Origin: Verrucomicrobium spinosum DSM 4136 = JCM 18804
GTDB lineage: Bacteria; Verrucomicrobiota; Verrucomicrobiia; Verrucomicrobiales; Verrucomicrobiaceae
NCBI RefSeq assembly: GCF_000172155.1
Contig: NZ_ABIZ01000001.1
Span: 7,349,105-7,413,104, forward strand
DNA: 64,000 nucleotides
Direction of reading: 5' to 3'
The position numbers and the translations under genes are program-made. Within the stretch, counting starts at the first letter, position 1, and the number at the start of each line of letters is the position of its first letter. Shown in pieces: positions 25,050 to 34,700 of the stretch. The notes under the pieces were generated by a model that had not been told where the DNA came from, ran no database searches, and was given only the letters and a program-made list of their open reading frames with translations.

Positions 25050-28000
25050 ATGAAACACTGGTTACTCCCCATCGTTGCCGCATTCGTGGCGTCACTGCCC
25101 CTAAGAGCGGATCCGCTCGTCTATCAAGGGACCGAAGGGCCGGGCAAAGGAAAACACATTGTTTTCCTCGCCGGCGACCACGAATACCGGTCAGAGGAAA
25201 CTGCACCCGCCCTGGCGCGGCTGCTGGCCAAGCACGAGGGCTTCAAGTGCACGGTCTTGTTCAACCTCAACCCCACGGATGGAACCATTGCCGCTGGCAA
25301 GTCGAACATGCCGGGCATGGAAGCGCTGGGCACCGCCGATCTGGCGGTGGTGTTCCTCCGGTTCCAAGTATTTCCCGACGAGCAGATGAAGCACTTGGAC
25401 GACTACCTGAACCGTGGTGGGGCGGTGGTCGGCCTGCGCACCTCCACCCATGCGTTCAAGTCCGAAAAGGGCGGCGTCTTTGAAAAGTACAGCACCAACA
25501 GCAAAATCAAAGACTATGAGGGCGGATTTGGCCATCAGGTGCTCGGGCAGACTTGGGTCGGCCACTATGGCAAAAATCATGAACAAAGCACGCGGATCAC
25601 GGTGATCCCTGACAAGTCTGCGCACCCCATCCTGCGCGGTGTCAAAGACGTCTGGGTACACGCCGGTGCCTATGTCGGCAAACCGGCAAGTGGTGAGGTG
25701 TTGACCATGGCACAGCCCCTCAACGGCATGACGCCAGACTCTGCGGCGGACACGACCAAGGCTCCAATGCCTTCGGAATGGACTCGCACCTACACATCTC
25801 CCTCCGGCAAAGTCGGAAGGGTCTTCACCTCCCTTTACGGTGCCTCTGAGGACCTGACCAACGAAGGGTACCGTAGGTTGCTTGTCAACGGATGCCTCTG
25901 GGCGGTCGGTCTGGAAGCAGACATCAAGCCTGACCTCAACGTTGCGCTGGTCGGCCCCTTCAACCCCAGCCCCTTTGGCATGAATTCTCACGTCCGCGGC
26001 GTCAAACCCGCGATGTATGAAGGCTTCTCCAGCCCCATCCCTGCGGCAGGCCCCAAACGCGACAGCGCGACCAGCAAAAGCGAAGAACTCAAGGGCGCAT
26101 TGCCCATTCTCAATGTCGCCTTGAAAGCAGAGGCTCCCGCCAAGACCAAGGGAAAAGGAAAACAAAAGCCCGCAGCCGCTCCCGAGCTGCCGCCCGCTAG
26201 TGTGCCCGAGGGTTATCGCGACCCCCTCCCATTCACGTTTCAGCAAAACGATGTGGTCGCCATTCTGGGCAACGGCCTCGCCGACCGGATGCAGCATGAT
26301 GGATGGACGGAGACTCTCTTGTACAGTCAGCTTCCGGGCCTGGATTTGCGCTTCCGCAACATGAGCACCAGCGGTGACCGGCCCGAGCGGCAGCCACGCA
26401 GTAAAGGCCAGATCTCCATGCCAGCCTACCTGCGCAAGGTCCAGCCCACGGTGGTCTTCGCCTTCTTCGGCTACAACGAGTCCTTTGACGGTGCCGGCAA
26501 GACAGACAAATACCGCCAGCAACTGTCTGACTTTGTCAAAACCACACGAAGCGCGCGGGCAGAGGGTGCCAAGGTGCCCCGAATTGTTTTATTCAGCCCC
26601 ATCGCCGCAGAAGACACCAAAGATCCCAACCTGCCGGACAACAAAGCTCTGAATCGCCAGCTTGAGATTTATGCAAAAGCCACAGAAGATGCTGCCCGGG
26701 AGTCGGGTGTCGCCTATGTGGATCTGTATCACCCTTCCCTGGAGCTTTATCAGAAAGCATCCTCACGCCTCACGATCAACGGGGTGCACCTCAGCAGCGA
26801 GGGCAATCGCCAGCTCGCAGAAGTCATTGCCAAAGCTCTGCTTGGCAAGGTGACAGCGGCTCCCGCATCTCTCGAAAAACTGCGTCAGGTCGTGCTTGAG
26901 AAAAGCCTCTTCTGGCACAACCGCTATCATGCCTCCAATGGGAACGATGTCTGGGGCAGCAGGTCCACCCTTGCCTTCGTGGACGGCCAGACCAACGCAG
27001 AAGTCCTGCAGCACGAACTCAACATGCTGGATGTGATGACATCGAACCGCGATGAACGCATCTGGGCCTGTGCGAAGGGCAAGGACAAGCCCGTGAGCGA
27101 CAGCAATGTACCGGCCCCGGTGCCCGTCATCTCCAACCTTGGCGGGAGAAAAAGTGCCAAGACTGCTGGCGCAGACCCCACCTATCTCAGCGGCGAACAA
27201 ACCGCGAAGTCCATCGCGGTGGCAAAGGGCTTTGAGGTCAATCTCTTCGCAGACGAGGCGAAATTCCCCCAACTGGCCAACCCCGTGCAGATGCAGGTGG
27301 ACACCCGCGGCCGGCTCTGGGCGGCCGTCTGGCCCACCTATCCCACTTGGGAACCTCTCAAACCCATGAAGGACGCCCTGATCATCTTCCATGATGACAA
27401 TGCGGATGGGAAGGCGGACCGGGCGACCGAGTTTGCCAGGGTGCAAAACCCGCTGGGTTTTGAGTTCTGGAATGGCGGAGTGATCGTCACCTGCCGGTCA
27501 GAACTGCTCTTCCTGAAAGACACCAACGGGGACGACATCGCCGACAGCCGCACCATTCTCCTTCAGGGATTCGACACGTCTGACACCCACCATGGTGCCA
27601 ACAATCTCACCCTCGGCCCGGACGGTGGCATCTATTGGCAGAGCGGCGTCTTCATGGTGCACAACTTCGAGCAGCCCTGGGCCTCCTCGCTGCAGACCTC
27701 AGCCTCGGCCATGTATCGGTTCAATCCTCGTCGCTTCAGCGTTGATGTGGTCGCCACCAACGCCCCCAACCCTCACGGCACGGCATTCGACTATTGGGGC
27801 TATCAGTACGCCACGGACGGCACCACCGGCCGCGCCTACCAGGTGCGCCCCAACGGCGGCAAGTTCAAGATGTTTGAACTGCTGAAGAAGGAAGTGAGGC
27901 CGGTGGCGGCCTGCGAGGTCGTTTCCAGCACCCAATTCCCGGATTCCATGCAGGGCGATTTCCTGATCTGCAACGTGATTGGGTTTCTGGGCCTCAAACA

Positions 28001-29075
28001 CTACCACCTGGAGCGCAATGCCACTGAAGGCACGGTGTGGGGCGAACCTGCAGGCGACGAACTCACCATCCAAAGCAGCGGGCCCAATGGAGAAGTGCTC
28101 CAGGAGAAGTCCCGCGGCTTCCTCATGAGCAGTGACAAAAACTTCCGCCCCTCCGACGCCATCTTTGGAGCGGACGGCGCCCTCTATGTGAGCGACTGGC
28201 ACAACACCATCATCGGTCACATGCAGCACAACGTGCGTGACCCCAACCGCGATCAGATTCACGGTCGCATCTACCGCATCACTGCAACAGGCCGCCCGCT
28301 GCAAAAGCCCGTGGCCATCGCGGGACAGCCCCTGACGGCACTGCTGGAAAACCTGAAGAATCCCGTGGACGGCATCCGCCACCGCACCCGGATCGAATTG
28401 AGCGGGCGCGATTCCAAAGAAGTGATCGCGGCGGTGCAAAAATGGACACAGCAGTTTGACCCCAACAAGGCTGAAGACGCCCACCCCCTCCTGGAGGCCC
28501 TGTGGTTGCACCAGCAGCACAACGTCCAGAATCCAACACTGCTTGGGCAATTGCTCAAGTCTCCGGAGTTGCATGCCCGCAACGCTGCCCAAGTGGCGCA
28601 AACCCTCTGGTCCAACGCGGGAAGCGCCCAGAAGGGCGGCACCATCCCCGAGGTGGAAGAGGAGGCACCGGTCAAAAAGTCAGGCGTTATTTCCGATGGC
28701 CCAGAGCTGACGGAAGTTCGCGTCGGCACCATTCGTGAAAAGCTGATGTTCGACATCAAGGAATTCACCGTGAAAGCCGGCAAAAAAGTCCGCCTCACTT
28801 TCGCCAACTCAGACTTCATGCCGCACAACCTGCTGGTGGTGAAGCCCGGCAAAGCGGACGAGATCGGCAATCAGGCCGTTGCCATGGGTGCCGCTGGCTT
28901 CGCGAAAGGCTTCATCCCCGACAGCCGTGAGATCCTCTGGTCCAGCAAACTGATTGAGCAGGGCAAGGAAGATGTGGGTGAGTTCCTCGCACCCACCCCG
29001 CCCGGAGACTATCCGTTCATCTGTTCCTTCCCCGGGCACCACATGGTGATGCGCGGCGTGATGAAGGTACGTTGA
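25050..29075 (+). CDS. Secreted ThuA / SGNH-like / PVC-dehydrogenase / azurin-like fusion protein
   Basis: 1341 residues from ATG 25050 (MKHWLLPIVAAFVASLPLRA, a signal peptide). Domains in order: ThuA-like (~30-290; IVFLAGDHEYRSEETAPALARLL, VGLRTSTHAF); SGNH-like (~400-610); PVC-type membrane-bound-dehydrogenase beta propeller (~725-1120; GFEVNLFADEAKFPQLANPVQMQVD, DNADGKADRATEFA, TDTHHGANNLTLGPDGGIYW); a helical linker; and a C-terminal cupredoxin with H1259, C1325, H1330 and M1334. The Cys-x4-His-x3-Met spacing is that of azurin. In the SGNH part the block I Ser is absent (G407-N-G) and the usual Asp of DxxH is Asn (N577-G-V-H), so hydrolase activity is doubtful. It has no CxxCH heme site. 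Probably a periplasmic sugar oxidoreductase passing electrons to its own copper centre. Confidence 0.85.
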   Translation: MKHWLLPIVAAFVASLPLRADPLVYQGTEGPGKGKHIVFLAGDHEYRSEETAPALARLLAKHEGFKCTVLFNLNPTDGTIAAGKSNMPGMEALGTADLAVVFLRFQVFPDEQMKHLDDYLNRGGAVVGLRTSTHAFKSEKGGVFEKYSTNSKIKDYEGGFGHQVLGQTWVGHYGKNHEQSTRITVIPDKSAHPILRGVKDVWVHAGAYVGKPASGEVLTMAQPLNGMTPDSAADTTKAPMPSEWTRTYTSPSGKVGRVFTSLYGASEDLTNEGYRRLLVNGCLWAVGLEADIKPDLNVALVGPFNPSPFGMNSHVRGVKPAMYEGFSSPIPAAGPKRDSATSKSEELKGALPILNVALKAEAPAKTKGKGKQKPAAAPELPPASVPEGYRDPLPFTFQQNDVVAILGNGLADRMQHDGWTETLLYSQLPGLDLRFRNMSTSGDRPERQPRSKGQISMPAYLRKVQPTVVFAFFGYNESFDGAGKTDKYRQQLSDFVKTTRSARAEGAKVPRIVLFSPIAAEDTKDPNLPDNKALNRQLEIYAKATEDAARESGVAYVDLYHPSLELYQKASSRLTINGVHLSSEGNRQLAEVIAKALLGKVTAAPASLEKLRQVVLEKSLFWHNRYHASNGNDVWGSRSTLAFVDGQTNAEVLQHELNMLDVMTSNRDERIWACAKGKDKPVSDSNVPAPVPVISNLGGRKSAKTAGADPTYLSGEQTAKSIAVAKGFEVNLFADEAKFPQLANPVQMQVDTRGRLWAAVWPTYPTWEPLKPMKDALIIFHDDNADGKADRATEFARVQNPLGFEFWNGGVIVTCRSELLFLKDTNGDDIADSRTILLQGFDTSDTHHGANNLTLGPDGGIYWQSGVFMVHNFEQPWASSLQTSASAMYRFNPRRFSVDVVATNAPNPHGTAFDYWGYQYATDGTTGRAYQVRPNGGKFKMFELLKKEVRPVAACEVVSSTQFPDSMQGDFLICNVIGFLGLKHYHLERNATEGTVWGEPAGDELTIQSSGPNGEVLQEKSRGFLMSSDKNFRPSDAIFGADGALYVSDWHNTIIGHMQHNVRDPNRDQIHGRIYRITATGRPLQKPVAIAGQPLTALLENLKNPVDGIRHRTRIELSGRDSKEVIAAVQKWTQQFDPNKAEDAHPLLEALWLHQQHNVQNPTLLGQLLKSPELHARNAAQVAQTLWSNAGSAQKGGTIPEVEEEAPVKKSGVISDGPELTEVRVGTIREKLMFDIKEFTVKAGKKVRLTFANSDFMPHNLLVVKPGKADEIGNQAVAMGAAGFAKGFIPDSREILWSSKLIEQGKEDVGEFLAPTPPGDYPFICSFPGHHMVMRGVMKVR

Positions 29076-29105
29076 GTCAGGGGTAAATGTCAGGGTAAGC
29101 GAAAG

Positions 29106-29163
29106 CTGGACTGCGGTCAGAGGGTGTGTGAGGCGTTAGCTCATCCCCCTCTCCGCAGTCCAG
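29106..29163 (+). terminator. Long hairpin terminator after the azurin-fusion gene
   Basis: Perfect 11-base arms CTGGACTGCGG (29106-29116) and CCGCAGTCCAG (29153-29163) are extended inward by AGAGGG (29119-29124) and CCCTCT (29147-29152), with a 2-base bulge. It lies 31 bases after the stop, in a region where two genes converge, and may serve both. Confidence 0.65.
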
Positions 29164-29487
29164 TGGTCAGCAGGCAGTACGTCAGAATCAAAGGCGTTGA
29201 CGATACCGGTTGCTCAATGGACCTCCGTAGCTATTCACTCCTGGGGAAGTAGAGGTGCCAGCCGGGTGTTATGAGGATGGGTACGCTATCTCCGGCGGTC
29301 ACCTCAGTCAGCGACCCTCGTGGCCTTGGGGCGACTCTTGAGCCCGCAATGGTCCTCCACCGGCCAGATCCCGCTTATGGGAAAAACCAACCCTCCCAGG
29401 AACCCGGGTGGTGAGATTTCCTCTAGCCTCCAATCTCCCGGTGAAGCCGGCGTTGTGTCACGTGCTGTTGCCGGTTGATTGTACACC
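29164..29487. other. Convergent intergenic region, nothing recognised
   Basis: No supported gene. The open frames here have no homology-like pattern and unusual composition. The stretch lies between the terminator of the azurin-fusion gene and the end of the minus-strand operon. Confidence 0.3.
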
Positions 29488-30093
29488 TCACTCCTCGTGG
29501 GCAACGTCTCCCACTCCGCCATGCCCCAAAGGCGCGACGTCATCCGGCGTGCCGAACTGTTTGTCCGGGCCTGCGGAAATAACCGTCATCTGTTTGCTGG
29601 ACTGTGCGTGAAACCAGTAGGGGGTGCCCCATCGGTCCAACAGTTCACCCTTTGGAGAAAGGGCAACGTGCTGGGATGGAAAGACCACCAACCCCCGAAG
29701 GTTTCCCCCTTGGAGCGCTGCAACGACTTGATCATTCATTCCCGTCGGTACCGAACCCAATGAGCGCCGGTAAGATTCGAGAAGCACCTCGAGAATTCCA
29801 ATGTCATCCTCGATCCCGGCATCGGGTGAGCCCAGTCGGGAGGTGGTTTCAATGACGGGGTCCGTTGTCTTCACGGAGGGGAAAGGAAGGGGCCGTGGAA
29901 TGACGGGGTGATTGCCGGCTTCCGCCAACTTCGAAACTTGACCCGGTCCAACGTTCTTGGACACCGGCTTACCACCTGAGCCAGCCTGATTCGACTTCGC
30001 CAGCGGACCGAACTGCCACACCAACAACAGCAGTCCGGCTCCCGCAGATGCGAGTGCCGCCCCCCCGATTTTCATCTTCATGTTGATCTTCAC
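29488..30093 (-). CDS. Membrane-anchored protein with pseudopilin-like C-terminus
   Basis: 201 residues. The N-terminus (MKINMKMKIGGAALASAGAGLLLLVWQFG) is one membrane anchor. A Pro-rich linker follows. The C-terminal half (ILEVLLESYRRSLGSVPTG..., GELLDRWGTPYWFHAQSSKQMTVISAGPDKQFGTPDDV) has the 'D.WG.P..y......f.v.SaGpDg..gT.DDi' ending known from GspG-type pseudopilins. Here it is fused to a non-pilin anchor, a form common in Verrucomicrobiota. It is the last gene of the DUF1800-DUF1501 operon, 33 bases after the DUF1501 stop. Function unknown. Confidence 0.72.
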   Translation of the reverse strand: MKINMKMKIGGAALASAGAGLLLLVWQFGPLAKSNQAGSGGKPVSKNVGPGQVSKLAEAGNHPVIPRPLPFPSVKTTDPVIETTSRLGSPDAGIEDDIGILEVLLESYRRSLGSVPTGMNDQVVAALQGGNLRGLVVFPSQHVALSPKGELLDRWGTPYWFHAQSSKQMTVISAGPDKQFGTPDDVAPLGHGGVGDVAHEE

Positions 30094-30126
30094 TTCAGGC
30101 CCCTTCCTTTCAAACGTCTTATGCTC

Positions 30127-31692
30127 TTAGAAAAGCCCAAGGTTGGCCGTTGAGGTGGTCAGCGGGTTGTCAAAATGCGGCAGGTTGGGCAGGATCGCAT
30201 CCATCGCACTGGATTGAACCCCAAACCAGTTCGCCAGCACGGCGGCATACTGGTCCACCGACACATCCGGGATGAGCAGACCCCGACCACTATGGGAGTC
30301 GATCGATCCAGGCTGGCCGCCCAGCTTGAGCGCTGGATAGTGGCCATACAGGTTCCTTCCCTTGACCCCTCCGCCCATGATGATGGAGTGGCTGCCCCAC
30401 GCATGGTCAGACCCACTACCGTTGGAGAGCAGGGTGCGGGCAAAGTCAGAGGCGGTAAACGTCACCACCTTGTCAAAGGCGTTGATCGCCGGAGCCTTGA
30501 GCGCATTTCTAAAGCTCAGCAGCGCTTGACTCACATCGGCCATCAGACCCGAATGGGCCGCCAGCATCCCGGAGTGATTGTCGAAGCCCGAGACATAGAT
30601 GAAGAACACCTGCCGCCGGTTGCCCAACGGGGCTCGGCCTGCAATGATCCGCGCAGCCATCTTCAGGTAGTTCCCCAACGGGGTCTGGGCATTGGCAAAG
30701 TAACTGTCAAAGTTCACCCCGGTGGCGGCCGCCGCAGCCAGACCCGCCGCCACCACCCCTTCTGTGTTGCGCGCCTGGCGGACAAACTCGTTGTACCGCT
30801 CCTCCAGCAGTTGGTCATGAGTAAGGCGCATGATGTCTTCGAACGCCTTCAACTGGCGTCCCAGCGCGCTGTTGATGTAGCCCCCGGTGACATCACCGGG
30901 GATGTTGTAGGCAAATTTGTAGTTCAACCCGTAGGAACCCAGGGACACCGGGCCATCCTGACCAATGATGTACTGCTCCACTCCGTCCCCTGACCCGGAT
31001 TGGAAGGAGTTCAGGCCCGTCATGGCAACTGACATGGAGATCTTGCCCCCCTGGTTGTACGAGGCATTGATCAAGTCCGCCACCCGCCCGCCCCAGCCAG
31101 AGCTGAACGGCTTGTCTGAGATGGATGACTGCCACTGAACCTGCTGATCAGAATGGGAAAAGAGCCCCATGGGCACCGGCACCGTCCGGTTGATGAAGTC
31201 CGCCCGGCTGGCAATGGGATGCACCAGCGTTCCGACATTGGTCACGAAAGCAAGATCACCTGCATTGAACATGTCTGCCAGCGGCCTGGCGTTGGGGTGG
31301 ATGCCCATCTGGGGGAACGCCCCTCCGTAGTACTTCTGGAAGGCACGGGTGGGCACGTCAGGAGCGGCGACGGGCAGGTTCAAGGAATGAAGCCCCGCCC
31401 GCGGTTGCACCAAATTGCCACGCGCGGCCTCATAGTCGCGGCGCGCCTCATCACTCGCCGGATCCCCCATGGGCACCAGCATGTTGTTGGCATCGTTGCC
31501 CCCGCCGAGAAAGACGCACACCAGCGCCTTGTAGTCGTCCGTCCCGGGCGGCGGATCTGCCGCCACCGCCAGATTCATGAGCCGGATCTGCGCCAGGGCG
31601 TTCACCATGCCCGTGACCCCCATGGAAGCACACGCGGTGCGGCTGAGGAAGGCACGTCGGGTGTCCATCTTCTTGGTAAGTGAAAGGTTCAT
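30127..31692 (-). CDS. DUF1501 family protein (exported, phosphatase-superfamily-like)
   Basis: 521 residues from ATG 31692 (MNLSLTKKMDTRRAFLSRTACASMG), with a twin-arginine-like signal; upstream in-frame codons to 31929 look non-coding. Family features: ALVCVFLGGGNDANNMLVP, NVGTLVHP, FSHSDQQVQWQ near the middle, and SDFARTLLSNGSGSDHAWGSHSIIMGGGVKG and DVSVDQYAAVLANWFGV near the end. DUF1501 proteins belong to the alkaline phosphatase-like superfamily; their substrate is unknown. It lies 20 bases after DUF1800, and the two families are normally paired. Confidence 0.9.
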   Translation of the reverse strand: MNLSLTKKMDTRRAFLSRTACASMGVTGMVNALAQIRLMNLAVAADPPPGTDDYKALVCVFLGGGNDANNMLVPMGDPASDEARRDYEAARGNLVQPRAGLHSLNLPVAAPDVPTRAFQKYYGGAFPQMGIHPNARPLADMFNAGDLAFVTNVGTLVHPIASRADFINRTVPVPMGLFSHSDQQVQWQSSISDKPFSSGWGGRVADLINASYNQGGKISMSVAMTGLNSFQSGSGDGVEQYIIGQDGPVSLGSYGLNYKFAYNIPGDVTGGYINSALGRQLKAFEDIMRLTHDQLLEERYNEFVRQARNTEGVVAAGLAAAAATGVNFDSYFANAQTPLGNYLKMAARIIAGRAPLGNRRQVFFIYVSGFDNHSGMLAAHSGLMADVSQALLSFRNALKAPAINAFDKVVTFTASDFARTLLSNGSGSDHAWGSHSIIMGGGVKGRNLYGHYPALKLGGQPGSIDSHSGRGLLIPDVSVDQYAAVLANWFGVQSSAMDAILPNLPHFDNPLTTSTANLGLF

Positions 31693-31712
31693 CTTGGTGA
31701 TCTTGTAATGGC

Positions 31713-34700
31713 TTACTTCTGAATCATTCCGCAGGGGGAAGTCATGACGAGGGCAGACGCCAGCCGCAGACGCTCCTGTAGAGCCGACATCTGGGTCTGA
31801 TGGTTGGTGCTGGCATCCGAGGTGGAGTTCAGGTACACCGTGTGAATGATGATGTCCCTGGGGTTGTCCCCCCTTGGCGCTGCCGTTGAGAAACCGGCTC
31901 CATGCCTGGCCTTGAGCGCCCCGCTGCAATAGTAGAGGTCAAACTGGTCCACCAGCGCAGCACAGGCCTCAATGATGCTGTTACGCTGATTGAAGGCTGA
32001 GTCAGCCGGGCTGATCGTCTCGTCCCCGTTGGTGTCCATGATTTGCATGTAGGGCTCTTCCAGTCCCGTCGTGCTTGTCACGACATTCACATCACCGGGC
32101 CTGTAGCCGAACGGATTGTAAACCGGGTGGGGGTCGCCATTCGCATCCACGTTGTTCTGAGTCCGCAGATCGCGTCCCACAAAGCTGGACAAAAAGAACC
32201 GGTTAATCTGAGAGATCGACGTGATGGCATCGACCGTCTGAAATTCAGGCACCGCCAAACCGGCATCTGCGATGGCACCCGGAAGGGTGAAGTCAGGCAG
32301 GAACCAGTTGAACACGGAGGGTTTGCCAAACGGCAGCTGTTCAAGGGTCTCTTTCTTGAAGCGAATGAAGGTGGGTGGCGTTTCAAACTTGGCCAGCTCT
32401 GTGGGGAAGCGATTGGCCATCGCATAAGCAGGCCCGTACCACGCCTTGGCAAGGACGCCGGTATCCGCGAGGTGCGAAAAAGGAATGTCACTGTGCGCTT
32501 GCAGCACACGGAGCCAGCCAATCGCCTGAACGACAGGCTCTTTCTTCCGACCATAGGCAGCGCTGCCGGCAACATCCAGAGAGCGGGCCTCATAATCCAG
32601 CAGAACCGCCTTGATGACGGCACCCAGATTGCCCCCGGTGTTTTTCCATACCTGGGTCACCCTGTAGATGTAGCCGGCGGACGGGTTGGAGGTCACCAGG
32701 CGCTGAATGATGCGGCGGATGATGAACGGGGCAGTGCTGGGGTGATTGGAAAGGAAGTCCATCACGGCATCCAGATCTGTCTCCCCGGTGCCTCCTGCCG
32801 GGATATTGAACCCAAGCACGGGGAAGGTTTTGGCTCCCGTGTCGTGATAGTCACTGAAGTTCTTCATGCGCTGGGTGACACGCTCCTGGTGGGGAGAGCC
32901 GCCGTCGCCCATGAAAAAGTTCGCATTGTCCCGCATCACCCCGTTTTTCAACTCCCTCGAATAGCCCCATCCTGTGAAAACTTTTGCCATTTCCGTGATG
33001 TCTGTCTGCTCATAGGTGGGCAGGGGCAGGCCGTTCTGGCCCAGCACCAGCGAGCCGTCTTCATGCAGATGCAGGAGACCTATCGAGAAGAGTTGCATGA
33101 CTTCACGGGCAAAGTTCTCATCGGGCAGTGAGATGGGATTGCCGCTCGCGTCATACCGGGCTTTCTGATTGCGCAGGTGGGAGAGGAACAGTCCCATCGT
33201 GGGATGGGTCGCAACCCCTTCCAGAAGCGTCCGGAAGCTGCCCGTACAGCCATTTTTAAGCATGTCTTCGAAGTGACTCACCCCTACGTGCTTCTCGTAC
33301 AGCCTGTCATCGTCGTTGATGACAAATATCTCTGAGAGCGCGAAAGCACTGCGGCGGCGCAACTGGTCAGGCGCATAGATGGCGTAAGTATGCCAGCATT
33401 TGGTCTGGTTGCCCGGCAGCGCTTTCGTGATGCTAGGATCATCCGAGGGGGCGCCCAGGGTGTTGAGATAACGTTCATGGGCATCGGCCGCATCCACCGC
33501 GGGCGCAAGATCCGGGGAAGGGCGTGAGAACTCATTGTCAATCCAGGCAGAAAACGCCGCCATCCGGTCCCCATTGTAGGGAGGGGACATGACCATCGCC
33601 TTCATCGCCTCTACCGAAACTTGTGTAGGGCCAAATGTGGCCTGAGTCAGGAAGCGGAAGATGTCGCGCTCCAGATCCGATCCTGTCAACGCTGGCAGGG
33701 CCGGAGGGGCAGGTGGGATCACCAGCTCCGTGGATCCACTGATGGGCACAAAGGGACCACTGATCTCTCCGGAGGGGTTGGTGATGGAGGCAATGTTGAG
33801 GTGGATCCCCGCGTCGAGCAGTTTGTCGAGCACGGCTTGATCTGTGGTCAGGATCTGTCCCGCAATGATGTCCCAGGAGGCATCTTCCGCCTGACCTCTA
33901 GGCAGACTCTTGAGGTGCGTGCCCAGCGGGCTGTTGATGGTCAATATCGCCGTGGCCTGGGAGGAAGTAAGACCATAGAACCTGATGTTGACCAACGCCG
34001 AGGCGTTGTCCCCCTTGAGGCGGATGGTGGCAATACCCGACCCCTCTGAGGTGACGCCTGCCATGGGTGCGAGCTGGGCCACAAGCAGCTTGTCATTCGC
34101 CGGCACGTTCGTGGCATCATGGATCTTGACCAGTGTGCGCTGGGTGCTTCCCAACGGCCCGCAGGCCAGGGTTTCAGGCACTTCCACTGCACCATCCTGC
34201 ACGGGTGCCACGAGCACCTCCACACTGGAGGATCCGGCAGGAATCAGAACGGCCCCTGAAATGGGCGCGCCACCCATCGACTTCAGGACAAAGTCGCTCG
34301 TGGAGGCCGATCCCTTGGTGCCGTCTGGATCGCCCCCATAGGTCAAGATCACAGGAAGTGCGCGAGCGCTGGATCCCGTGCGCGAGATTCTGATCACCGC
34401 AGGGGTCTGCTCTTTCTCATACCCCAGAGCCGAAACCGTCGATACAGAGACAATCTGGTTGGTCACGCCGGCAGCCCAGTCCTGAGCGAGGATGAGATCT
34501 GCACCAGGTTGCCCGGTGCCAAAAGAGTCAGGATTAGTCGGGTCAAAGCCCTTGATTGCCCTTTCTTCCCAGTCTGTCAGTTGATCGCCGTCCTGGTCAC
34601 GATCCACCACCGAAACCCAAAACTCGGTCTGGCCTGCGCTGACATTGATGGTGATGGGAAGCTGTCCACCCGTGCCCGGCACCGGATCCCCGATCCGGCT

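Noticed and set aside
25191-26522. 443-codon minus-strand frame inside the azurin-fusion gene
   Set aside because: Antisense shadow of the ThuA and SGNH-like regions, with His/Arg/Gly-rich composition and no domain.
32043-33131. 362-codon plus-strand frame inside DUF1800
   Set aside because: Shadow frame; DUF1800 motifs on the other strand are unambiguous.
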